From Entomoplasma ellychniae (GTDB lineage: Bacteria > Bacillota_I > Bacilli_A > Mycoplasmatales > Mycoplasmataceae): 64,000 bases of DNA. The position numbers and the translations under genes were made by a program. Position 1 is the stretch's first letter; each line of letters begins with the position of its first letter. The stretch covers positions 1 through 64,000 of the forward strand of contig NZ_PHND01000001.1 in the NCBI RefSeq assembly GCF_002930155.1, in the 5' to 3' direction. The notes beneath the pieces were generated by a model. The model was given only the letters and a program-made list of their open reading frames with translations, searched no databases and was not told the DNA's origin. Positions 54,695 through 64,000 of this stretch are shown here, in pieces.

Positions 54695-55396
54695 TTAACT
54701 TGATATGTTTATAATTCCTTCAAAAATTAAATTTTTATTTACATTGTATTTATTTTGAATTAATAAATCAGCATATCCACCAGTTAAAATAACATCTTTA
54801 ATATTGTGTTCCTTTTTAATTTCTTTAATTAAACCTTTAATCATATATCAATGACCATTAACAACTCCTTTGTTTATAGCTTGTTTAGTTCACAAACCTT
54901 TAGTATTATTTTCTCATTTTACTTCTTGATAAAAGTTGAATTCTAAAGCATCAGCACTATCAATTAAACCTTTAAAACTAGATTCAATGCCTGGGGAAAT
55001 GATAGCTCCAATCATTTTAGAGTCTTTAATTATCATAAAAGTGGTAGCCGTTCCCAAACTTACAATAATCCCATTAGAGGTTTTTCATCCGTAAAAATTA
55101 GCAATAAAATCTTGTCCTAATTGATCTATTGGATAAACAAAATCATTTTGACTGATTTTTTTAAAATCAAAAATAGAATAAGCTTTGTTTTCTTTTTGTT
55201 TAATTTTTTCTTCTATTTTTTTTACAACTGAAGAATAAATTAATTGATCATAGTGAGATTCAAAAACAACTTTAGTTTCATCTTGTAAAACATTTTTGGT
55301 CATAAATATTGTTTCTTTAATAAAACAATTATTTTGGCTATCATATCATTTACAATGTGTTGTGGTATTTCCAACATCAATTAAAAGTTTAATCAT
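54695..55396 (-). CDS. coaX: Type III pantothenate kinase CoaX
   Basis: 233 residues on the minus strand between two plus-strand genes. The start I-D-V-G-N-T-T-T-H is the ASKHA phosphate motif of CoaX. S-L-G-T-A-T-T-F near residue 105 and G-A-I-I-S-P-G-I near 123 follow, and T-G-G-Y-A-D near 210 closes the fold. It phosphorylates pantothenate in the first step of CoA synthesis. TGA Trp at two sites. The expected G-x-D in the 100 region reads Y-P-I-D-Q-L-G-Q-D. It has ribosome site GTGAGGT. Confidence 0.88.
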
Positions 55397-55523
55397 AAAT
55401 ACCTCACTTCATTAATATAATTATAATAATTTTTTCTACTTTATTAGCTTAGAATTTAAAAAAATTTCTACAAAAGTATTATAATATTAAAAGAATGAAA
55501 AAAAATTAAATGATGGAGAAATT

Positions 55524-57245
55524 ATGGGTAAAAAATTAAAAGGAATTGGGGCAAGCGAAGGCCTAGCTGTTGCTAAAGCACTTGTTTTAAATGAAGAAGA
55601 AATTAAAATATCAAAAACTAAAATTAATGATATTACAAGTGAAATAAATAAATTAGAAAAAGCTATTTTAGCATCAGTTGATGATTTAGAAAAATTGAGG
55701 GTTTCAACACTTGATAAATTAGGAGAAGAAAAAGCAGCTATTTTTGATGCTCATAAACAAATAGCTGCTGATCCTGCTATGAAAGATGAAATGGTAAGTT
55801 TAATTACAAATGATAAAGTATCTGCGGACTTTGCTGCTGATAAAATTACTAACAATTATTATGAAATGTTTGCTTCAATGGATGATGAGTACTTCAAAGA
55901 AAGAAGTGCCGACATCAAAGATGTTGCCAATAGAATTATTAAACATATTTTAAATATTAAAATAGTTGATTTATCAACAATCAGTGAAGAAGTAATTATT
56001 GTTGCAGAAGATTTAACACCTTCTCAAACTGCACAATTGAATAAAAAGTTTGTTAAAGGTTTTGCAACCAATATTGGAGGAAGAACTTCTCATGCTGCAA
56101 TTATGGCTAGAAGTTTAGAAATACCTGCAGTTTTAGGATTAAGAACTATTACAAATGATGTTAAAACTAATGAACTAATATCATTAGATGGTAAATCAGG
56201 GATTGTTGAAATAGAGTTAACTGATGAAGATATCAAAAATTATCAAACAGCTTCTGATAACTTTATTAAAGAAAAAGCTGAGTTATTAAAGTTTAAAAAT
56301 GAAGCTTCAAAAACTAAAGATGGAATTAAAAAACTAATTGAAGCAAATATCGGTTCTCCTAGTGATGTTAATTCAGTTATTGAGAATGGTGGAGAAGGAA
56401 TAGGATTATTTAGATCTGAATTTTTATACATGGATAATGATCATTTCCCAACAGAAGATGAACAATATGAATCATATAAAAAAGTTGTTGATGCTATGGA
56501 AGGAAAAATTGTAGTTATTCGAACATTGGATATTGGTGGTGATAAAAAATTATCATACTTTGAATTCCCTCATGAAATGAACCCATTTTTAGGGTATAGA
56601 GCTATTAGATTTACTTTAGACAGAAAAGACATTTTTAAAGATCAATTAAGAGCGTTATTAAGAGCTAGTGCACATGGTGAATTAGGGATTATGTTCCCAA
56701 TGATAGCAACTGTTGATGAATTTTTAAGAGCAAAAGCGGTTGTTGAAGAGTGTAAGCTTGAATTAAAATCTGAGGGTATTAAATATGATGAAAATGTTCT
56801 AGTAGGAATGATGGTAGAAATACCAGCAGCTGCAGTTAATGCAGATAAATTTAGTAAACATGCTGATTTCTTTTCTATAGGAACTAATGATTTAATTCAA
56901 TACTCAATGGCAGCTGACCGTATGAGCGAAAATGTTTCATACTTATATCAACCTTTGAACCCGGCGATCTTAAAACTAATATCATTAACTATTGAAGGTG
57001 CTCATAAAAATAATAAGTGAGTAGGTATGTGTGGAGAAATGGCTGGGGATATTCAAGCATTGCCAATTTTAGTGGGTTTAGGATTAGATGCATTTTCAAT
57101 GAGTGCAAGTTCAATTTTACAAGCAAGATGTTTAATGAGCAAAATTACAATGAAAGAAGCTAAAGAACTATCAATTAAAGCTTTAGAGTGTGAAGACACT
57201 GATGAAGTTATTAAATTGGTTGATAACTTTATCGAAGGTATATAA
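55524..57245 (+). CDS. ptsI: PTS enzyme I
   Basis: 573 residues. The phospho-histidine segment G-G-R-T-S-H-A-A-I-M-A-R lies near residue 185. The PEP-binding domain has G-I-G-L-F-R-S-E-F-L near 293, G-G-D-K near 340, E-I-P-A-A near 440 and G-T-N-D-L-I-Q-Y near 453. It takes phosphate from PEP and passes it to HPr for sugar import. One TGA Trp at 57018-57020. An ATGATGGAGAA ribosome context precedes the ATG. Confidence 0.95.
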
Positions 57246-57247
57246 CA

Positions 57248-57595
57248 ATGATTTTTTTAACTGAAAACATAGATAACATAAAAGCGACTGCAGCAATATT
57301 TGGGTATATAGGTTCAGTATTGGCGTCTGTTTTTTTAATACCACAAGTATATAAAGTTATTAAAACAAAAAGCATAAAAGATGTTTCAATGGTCATGACA
57401 TTAATTATTTTGTTTGGTACTTTAATATGACTTACTTATGGAATTTTATCAGGGATTTCAAGCGGGTGATTATTAGCTTTACCAGTTATAATTTCAAATG
57501 CGGCTCAATTAATTTGTTCTTTGATACTAATTATATTAAAACTAATATATATGGGGAAAATTAATTTAGTTAAAAACAACAAAGGAGAAAAATAA
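57248..57595 (+). CDS. SemiSWEET/PQ-loop-like small transporter
   Basis: 115 residues, three hydrophobic helices. The PQ motif I-P-Q-V-Y-K-V-I-K-T-K-S-I-K-D-V-S near residue 32 is typical of PQ-loop/SemiSWEET half-transporters, which dimerise to carry sugars. It starts two bases after ptsI, so it is probably cotranscribed. Substrate unknown. Its Trp codons are TGA. Confidence 0.75.
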
Positions 57596-57596
57596 A

Positions 57597-58100
57597 ATGA
57601 AAAATTTTGGGAAAAGATTATATTTAAACATAGCTTTGTGTTCTAACATTTTAATTTTTATAGTTTTATCTATTGTAGCTTTTTTTAGTGTAGGTTTTAG
57701 TGATGGGGTTGCTTTGGGTAAAGGTCATTCAACTATTTCAACACCATTTTTTTGACTAGGCATAATTGGAATAACTCTAGTTGTTGTAGCTATTGTTTTT
57801 CCGTTTATAAAAATTTTTAATAAAAAACCATCAACAAAAAGAATTTTAGATATCGTTAATTTTGCATTATTATCAATAGCAGTTGCTTTAATGTTAGCAT
57901 CTCAAATAACTTTCACTGCTAAAATAGACAAACCTGACTATTTTAAACTAATAGGATCTTGTTTATTGATATTTATTGGTTATTCAGTAACTGTGCAACC
58001 ACAAATGAAACTAATTTTTATTAGATCTAAATCTTCTAAAGAAGAAAAACCAAAACAAGTTGAAGAAGATGTTGAAAACAAAAAATTCATAGAGGAATAA
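57597..58100 (+). CDS. Four-helix membrane protein, unknown
   Basis: 167 residues with hydrophobic segments at about 10-33, 55-78, 90-105 and 120-140 and a charged C-terminal tail (S-S-K-E-E-K-P-K-Q). Ribosome site AAAGGAGAAAA lies in the end of the previous gene. No family is recognised. Confidence 0.65.
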
Positions 58101-58638
58101 CATTATAAAAAATGAGGAGTCATTTTTCATTATTTAATGAATTTAATAATGAAAAACAAAGCTTAGTCAGAAAATATCTTCTTAACAAAAACATATTAAA
58201 AACTAACTAAAAAATATTTTGTTATTCAGTTTTAGTGAGTTACTTGCTAAATTAAGCAAGTAAAATTGCACTTTTAATAGATGTAATTGTTAATGAAGAA
58301 TTAGCAAAGGCTTCAAACTTTGCTAAAGCAACAAAAGTTATATTTAAAAAAGTTTTTGAAGGTACAACAATTGACCATTTGAATAAACATAAATTTTACA
58401 ATATTTAAAAAATAAAAGTAAAATTTTAACAAGCCATGCTTTTAAAAAAAGAATTGACATTTCATACAACAAAGAATTAATTAAAATCTTTGGAAATGAA
58501 ATACAATCTCATATTTTTGATGAATTAATTTAATTAGTAATTATGGTTATGTACTTGAATATAGATTAAGTTATTACAATCTAAAATATTTTAATTGAGA
58601 ATTTTATATAATGAAGAAAAATAGAGGTTAGTTAAATT
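58101..58638 (+). pseudogene. Region of coding remnants
   Basis: A frame starting at ATG 58111 (M-R-S-H-F-S-L-F-N-E-F) has 32 codons and then stops. Pieces such as L-I-D-V-I-V-N-E-E-L-A-K-A, and S-H-A-F-K-K-R-I-D-I-S with an uninterrupted K-E-L-I-K-I-F, appear later in shifting frames with in-frame stops. This looks like a single decayed gene of about 480 bp. The family is not recognisable; a short regulator is one possibility. Confidence 0.5.
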
Positions 58639-59553
58639 ATGAAAAATATATTGTCAATTGGAGAAGTTTTAATGGATGTATATTATGAAGAACAAATAAG
58701 TGAAATTGTTGGTGGTGCATCTTTTAATGTTTCTTGCTCTATTGGTGCTATTAAAAATAATAATAGTTATTTTGTTGGTGCGTTAGGAAATGATAAGTAT
58801 AAAAATGAAATACAAAAATTTTTTAAAAAGTATAATGTAAAAGATAAGTTAGTACAGAATTCCAATGTTCCAACAACAATTGCTCAAGTTACTTTAGATG
58901 AAAATAAAGAAAGATATTTTAAGTTTATTAGAAATAGTGATGCAGAATACAAATTAAACACAAACGAAATTGAAAAGCTTTTAAATGTTGATTTTATTCA
59001 CTTTGGGAGTGCTACAGCATTTTTAGGAGGCAATTTAAAAAAATCATACGAAAAACTTTTTAAATATGCTATTAATAATAAAATTAAGTTTTCTTTTGAT
59101 CCAAACTTTAGAGATAAATTATGAATAACAGATAAAGAAATTAAAGAGTTTGTAGAATATTGCAAACCGTTTATTGAAACTGCACATTTAATTAAATTAT
59201 CTGATGATGAATTAAGATTACTAACAGATATCGACAATCAGATTGAAGCTGTTAGTTCAATAGCGAGTAAAAATCCAAAAGCTTTAATTGCTGTTTCAAG
59301 GGGTAGTGATGACACCTTATTTGTTTGAAAAAATGTTATTAGTTATGTTCCTGTTGCATCTTCTAAAAAATTAAGAGATACAACTGGAGCTGGTGATTCA
59401 TTTATTTCAAAGTTAATTGATGAATATGTTACAAATAAAATAAATGATCAAACAAGCATTGATGAGATAACTAGAATAGTTCATAATGCTAATTTATTTG
59501 CAAGTAAAAGTGTTGAGCATTTAGGTGCTTTAACATTTTTAGATTTCATATAA
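58639..59553 (+). CDS. PfkB-family carbohydrate kinase
   Basis: 304 residues. G-E-V-L-M-D near the start, G-G-A-S-F-N-V near residue 25 and the C-terminal anion-hole/catalytic D-T-T-G-A-G-D-S-F near 250 are PfkB signatures; Asp of G-A-G-D is the catalytic base. Fructokinase is the likely activity given proximity to ptsI, but ribokinase-type substrates are possible. A GAGG ribosome site precedes the ATG. Confidence 0.85.
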
Positions 59554-59575
59554 TAACAAAAGAAAGAGGGATGTT

Positions 59576-60403
59576 ATGGTTAAAATGATAATAGTAGATA
59601 TTGATGGAACTATTTTGCATAAAAATAAAATTCATTCAAGAACTATTGAAGCTGTGCAATATGCAAAGTCTTTAAATATTCCTTTTGTAATAGCTACAGG
59701 TAGAAACATAACTACTATAAAACCAATTGCTGAAAAATTAGGTGTTTTTAATGAAGGACATTATTTTATTGGTCAAAATGGTGGTCAAGTTTTTAAATAT
59801 TTAAAAAATGGTGAGTTTTGTATTGAGTACACTGATGTTTTAGATAATGAAGTAGCAAAAATTATATTTAAAAAAGCAAAAGCGAACAAAATTAAAGTTT
59901 TTGCATATTCTGAGTATGAAAAACATGCTTATTGTACAAATAAAATGGGTGCTTTCACAACATTCATGAAATTTAAATCTAAACGTCAAAAACTTTTAAG
60001 CATCAAACAAATTGATCAAAACTCAGCTATTTCTAAATGCGTATGCTTTGGTAATTCTAAAAATATGAAAAATTTTAGAAGTTCAATTGATGAACTTAAT
60101 TTATCTATTTTTGATTTTAGTTATGTATCAAATGCTCATGCTAATATTGAAATTAACCCACCTGGTGTTAATAAAGCTAAAGGTATAAAATTTATTTGTG
60201 ATGATATGAAAATTGATCCAAAAGATGTAATATACTTTGGTGATGGTGATAATGATATTGCTGCTTTAGAATTTGTTGGTCATGGTGTTGCTATGATAAA
60301 TGCAAAAACAAAAGTAAAAAGTCATGCTAAATACATTACAGATCTACCAGTTCAAGAAGGTGGAGTTGGAGAATATCTTTTTAAAAATATTTTTGAAAAA
60401 TAA
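59576..60403 (+). CDS. Cof-type HAD-family hydrolase
   Basis: 275 residues. Motif I is V-D-I-D-G-T near residue 7, motif II A-T-G near 40, and motif IV G-D-G-D-N-D-I-A-A near 220 with the Lys of motif III at K-A-K-G. These sugar-phosphate or nucleotide phosphatases use an Asp nucleophile and Mg2+. Start ATG 59576 is used; the GAGGG ribosome site is 5-10 bases before it. Substrate unknown. Confidence 0.85.
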   Translation: MVKMIIVDIDGTILHKNKIHSRTIEAVQYAKSLNIPFVIATGRNITTIKPIAEKLGVFNEGHYFIGQNGGQVFKYLKNGEFCIEYTDVLDNEVAKIIFKKAKANKIKVFAYSEYEKHAYCTNKMGAFTTFMKFKSKRQKLLSIKQIDQNSAISKCVCFGNSKNMKNFRSSIDELNLSIFDFSYVSNAHANIEINPPGVNKAKGIKFICDDMKIDPKDVIYFGDGDNDIAALEFVGHGVAMINAKTKVKSHAKYITDLPVQEGGVGEYLFKNIFEK

Positions 60404-60470
60404 AACATTTTATTGATTTTTTTTTATTTTATATTGTAAAATTTATTTACATTAAAAAAAGGAGTAAGAA

Positions 60471-60605
60471 ATGTACCTAGATATTAGAAATCAATTTTCT
60501 TTAAATTCTAATCAATACATTACAGTTGAATGATTGGATGTGGTTTTTTTTCATGCTCAAATTTTAGAAACTAACTTGCAAACACAGAGTCTCTCCCTTA
60601 AGTAG
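60471..60605 (+). CDS. Short reading frame upstream of potA
   Basis: 44 codons from an ATG with a strong ribosome site (AAAAAAGGAGTAAGAA) to TAG at 60603-60605; one TGA acts as Trp. The stop overlaps the stem of a terminator-like hairpin. It could be a leader peptide coupled to attenuation of potABC or the start of a lost gene. The rest of the 300-bp spacer has no other feature. Confidence 0.4.
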
Positions 60606-60636
60606 AAGTCAGCATTAAAAATAAGACTTCTTTTTT
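60604..60636 (+). terminator. Terminator-like hairpin in the potA leader
   Basis: AGAAGTC at 60604-60610 pairs with GACTTCT at 60625-60631, followed by a T-tract. It lies 72 bases before potA, so it ends a short transcript or acts as an attenuator. Confidence 0.7.
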
Positions 60637-60707
60637 GTCATGCATGCATGATGTTATTTTGTTGAGTATTAATTTACTTAAAACCAAAAACAAACAGGAG
60701 AACAAAA

Positions 60708-61757
60708 ATGGAAAAAAATATTTTAGAGTTACGTAACGTAACCAAAGAATATGATGGTAAAGTAGTTCTAAAAGGAATAGATTTAAACATAAAAGAGGGT
60801 GAATTTATTACTTTACTAGGACCATCAGGTTGTGGTAAGACCACAACTTTAAGAATTATTGCAGGATTTGAAAAAGCTAATGCTGGACAAATAATGTATG
60901 AAGGGAAAGACTTAACACCTATTCCTATAAACAAAAGACAATTTAATACTATATTTCAATCATATGCATTATTTCCTCACTTAAATGTGTTTGATAATGT
61001 AGCTTTTGGATTGAGAACTAAAAAAGTAAAAAGAGCTATTTTAGAAAAAGAAGTTTTAAAACAATTAGAACAAGTTGGTTTAAAAGGTTTTGAAGAAAGA
61101 AGAGTTCAAGATCTTTCTGGTGGTCAAAAACAACGAGTTGCTATTGCACGAGCTTTAGTTATGAAGCCTAGAGTTTTACTTTTAGATGAACCTTTAGCAG
61201 CATTAGATGTTCAATTAAGACAACAAATGCGCGAAGAATTAAAAAGATTACAAGAAGAAATTGGAATTACTTTTATTATGGTTTCTCATGACCAAGAAGA
61301 AGCTTTAAGTATTTCTGATAGAGTAGTTGTGCTTAATAACGGTGTCATTCAACAAATTGGAACACCAGAAGATATTTATAATGAACCAGAAAGTTTATGA
61401 GTAGCAAAGTTTGTAGGTCAGTCAAATTTAATTGAAGATGGTGAATTTGTTGAAGATCATAAAGTTAAAATTGATAATAAACAATTTTATTGTGATGATA
61501 CAAACTTTGGAGAAAATGAGACTGGTGTTGATATTGTTATAAGACCAGAAGATATAGAAATTAAAAAAGGCGGCACTGGATTTTTTAAAGGCAAAGTTGT
61601 AAGAACAACTTTTAAAGGTGTTTTTTGAGAAGTTTTAGTTGAAACAAAAAGTGGCAGAGAGTGAAAAATTCAAACTACACAAACTTTTGAAATGGATGAT
61701 ATTGTTTCATTAAAATGAAACGATCAATCAATTCACGTTATGTGAAAAGAGATTTAA
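60708..61757 (+). CDS. potA: Spermidine/putrescine ABC transporter ATPase PotA
   Basis: 349 residues. Walker A G-P-S-G-C-G-K-T-T near 37, signature L-S-G-G-Q-K-Q-R near 136, Walker B L-L-L-D-E-P near 158 and switch His in V-S-H-D-Q near 190. A C-terminal TOBE-like domain contains I-R-P-E-D-I near 280. It energises polyamine import with PotB and PotC, whose genes follow. Ribosome site AGGAG. C-terminal Trp codons are TGA. Confidence 0.9.
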
Positions 61758-61759
61758 TC

Positions 61760-62932
61760 ATGAGTAAAGCAAAACAAAAAAATAACGAAAAAGAATTAAC
61801 ATGATTAAATTCTTCTATTCAAGTAAACTATAAAACTGAAATTAAGCCTATTGCCAATTTAAAAAATGACAAAATTAAACCGTTAACTAAAAAAGAAAAA
61901 CAAGACTTGGATAGTAAATTCAAAGAGGAAAAAAGATTATTAAAACTTCAACAAAAAGCAAAAGAATCTTTTGATAAAGATGAACTTGAAGAAGAAATAG
62001 ATCTTCAAATTGCAGAAGCTAAAAAGCAAAGTATTAAAGATAGAGTTCAAAAATATGGTGGGATGTTAAAATCAAAAAGTTTTTTTCATAAAATAGGTAA
62101 AAAAACAACACCTATATTATTGCCTTTTTTTATTGTGATGATATTTTTAGTAATTTTACCAATTGTTGCAATTATAATTTATTCAGTTATTCAACCAACA
62201 AATGATTTATCAATGTTCAAAGTAACGCTACAAAATTATTTGGATTTATTTAGCAATAAAAATATAATGCTTGCATTAGGTGTAACTTTATTTTATGCTT
62301 TAATATCATCTTTAATGTGTATTTTAATAGGTTACCCAATAGCTTTAATTATGTCTCAATTACGATCAAAAATGGTTGCAAAAAATGTTTGACTATTGGT
62401 AACTCTACCAATGTGAATTTCAATGATTATGAAAGTTTTAGGTTTTAGAAGTTTATTTTTACTTCTAGCACCAAGTATGCTAGGAACTCAAGTTGCAATT
62501 ATTATTGGTATGACTTATATGTTTTTACCATTTGCTATTCCACCAATATACGATGCTTTGGAATCAAGAATTAAAGATATCGAAGAAGCTGCTCAAGATT
62601 TGGGGTGCTCAAAAAACAAAACTTTTTGAGTTATCACTTTAAGATCATCAGTCCCTGGGATAATAACTGCTTTTACTCTTGTTTTATTACAAACAGCAAC
62701 ATCTTTAATAGTTGTTCAGTATATGGGTGATGGAAAAATAAATTTAATATCAAAAATTATTGAGTCATACTTTTTAAAAGGAAGTAATTTTGGGGCTGGT
62801 GCAGCCATTAGTGTTGTTTTAGCAGCAATAGTATTAATAATTATGTTAGCTTCTAAATTTATTAGTAATAAATTTGAAAATAAAGGAGGTAAAAAATGAA
62901 AAGACTCTTCAAATCAAGTTACTTTGCTTTAA
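61760..62932 (+). CDS. potB: Polyamine ABC transporter permease PotB
   Basis: 390 residues. A cytoplasmic, highly charged N-terminal extension of about 105 residues precedes the usual six-helix BPD-type permease. The coupling E-A-A-x3-G loop reads E-E-A-A-Q-D-L-G-C near 275. The extension is longer than in standard PotB (about 280 residues). The frame runs 37 bases into potC after a TGA read as Trp. The start lies two bases after the potA stop. Confidence 0.86.
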
Positions 62933-64000
62933 TCATATTATTAATATACCTTCCTATAGGTATTATGGTGATATTTTCTTTTAACTCAGGAAATACAGTT
63001 TCTAGCTGAATGGGATTTAGTACAAAATGATATGAGCAATTTTTTCAAGATTCAACTTTTATTAAATCAATTATAACTTCATTGTTTGTAGCTGTTGTAT
63101 CAACTGCTATTTCGTTAGTTATTGGAGTTAGTGCAGCAATTGGTTTATCAAAACTTGATAAACGAAAAAGAAATAAATGATTAACTATTTCAAATGTGCC
63201 TTTAATTAATGCTGACATCATTACAGCTGTTGCTTTAATGGTCGTATTTTTATTGTGTGGTATAAAGTTTGGCATATTTACACTAATTATGGCTCATATA
63301 TCATTTAACGTCCCATATGTAATTATTACAGTCATGCCGCGTTTAAGAAAAATAGACCAAGGGATTATTGAAGCTTCTAATGATTTAGGAGCTAAAAGCT
63401 CTACTGTAATATTTAAAGTTATATTACCAATTTTAAAACCAGCTATCATTTTAGCCGCGTTTATTGCATTTGCAATGAGTTTTGATGACTTTATAATTTC
63501 TTATTTTACAGGTGGAGATCAACAGAATGTATCTGGATTTATTTATGCAGCCAAAAGAATTAAGCCATTTATATTTGCTTTTGGAACATTAACAGTAGCA
63601 ATTATTGCATTAGCTGTTTTAGTATATAACGCATTTTTGATTGTTGGAGAAAAACAAGAAGAAACTATAGCTCAAATTAAAAATGGAACTTATAAACAAA
63701 AAGAAATTTATAAATTACAATCAAAACTTAATTTAGCAAAATCAAACTTAGAGAATTTATCTATTATTAAAAAGTCTTATAGTATTAAACTATGAGTGCA
63801 ATATTGAATATTAAGTTTAAAATTGTGAAGAGCAAGTTTAAAAAATTATGATAAAAAAATATCTGTTTTAGAATGAAAAAGATATAAATTACAAACAGAA
63901 ATTAATAATGAAAAAAAATATAAATCTAAATTATTAAAAAATCAAAAAAAAGAGTTAACTTTGAGAAAACAAAAAGCTTTAGCTAAAGATGTTAAAAAAG
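62896..64000 (+). CDS. potC: Polyamine ABC permease PotC with long C-terminal extension (3' end outside window)
   Basis: At least 368 residues are visible. Six membrane helices lie in residues 10-255, with the coupling loop E-A-S-N-D-L-G-A near 160. After the last helix the protein continues with a Lys/Leu-rich coiled-coil-like stretch of more than 100 residues and is still open at the window end. In related Mollicutes PotC is fused to the substrate-binding PotD, so the stretch is probably a linker to that domain. GGAGG lies seven bases before the ATG, inside potB. Confidence 0.82.

Overview
The window is a piece of an AT-rich Mollicutes chromosome that reads UGA as tryptophan; nearly every long gene contains in-frame TGA codons that align with conserved Trp positions. 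A 2'-deoxyguanosine-type riboswitch in front of nrdFIE, a NrdF lacking three of its metal-ligand carboxylates, DUF285/BspA repeat proteins and a PotC with a long extension all point to the Entomoplasmatales (Mesoplasma/Entomoplasma and the Mycoplasma mycoides-Spiroplasma relatives), most like Mesoplasma. The species cannot be named from the sequence alone.

Layout. 1-8.3 kb: the 3' part of a giant DUF285 repeat surface protein, ending at a premature TAA and followed by a decayed coding tail. 8.8-11.2 kb: two tandem PAP2-like membrane phosphatases on the minus strand. 11.2-16.7 kb, plus strand: a J-domain protein, a small membrane protein, rsmE and a pair of half-size ABC exporters. 16.86-40.36 kb: an integrative conjugative element of about 23.5 kb, almost wholly on the minus strand and bounded by imperfect inverted repeats. 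40.4-64 kb: housekeeping genes: a 5'-truncated third ABC exporter, trmFO, a conserved hypothetical, nrdFIE, tRNA-Arg(UCU), obg, nadE, a guanine-riboswitch-controlled purine permease, coaX (minus), ptsI, a SemiSWEET-like gene, a PfkB kinase, a HAD phosphatase and potA-potB-potC.

The ICE. Read in transcription order (right to left), it carries small accessory genes, ssb, a ribbon-helix-helix-like protein, a VirB3-VirB4 fusion ATPase, an HU-like protein, VirB2-like and VirB6-like membrane proteins, a large anchored surface protein, an adenine methyltransferase, a one-gene type IIG restriction-modification enzyme, a MobL/MobP2-like relaxase, a VirD4/TraG coupling protein, a lipoprotein, and an ISLre2/UPF0236-type DDE transposase next to the left end. 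No tyrosine or serine integrase is visible, so the transposase is the likely mobility enzyme. Three of its operons begin with the same roughly 65-nt leader, which forms a terminator-like hairpin supported by compensatory changes. A 400-bp non-coding stretch carries five copies of an 8-bp motif and a nested hairpin that could be an operator array or oriT.

How the genes fit together. The chromosomal part covers deoxynucleotide supply with its riboswitch, NAD and CoA cofactor synthesis, purine uptake, PTS energy coupling and polyamine uptake, as expected for a wall-less scavenger. The ICE supplies transfer, integration, DNA binding and its own methylation/restriction. The strongest second-look items are the attenuator-like leader family, the inverted-repeat ends coupled to an ISLre2-type transposase, the 20.1-20.4 kb repeat region, and the dG riboswitch paired with a metal-free-type NrdF.
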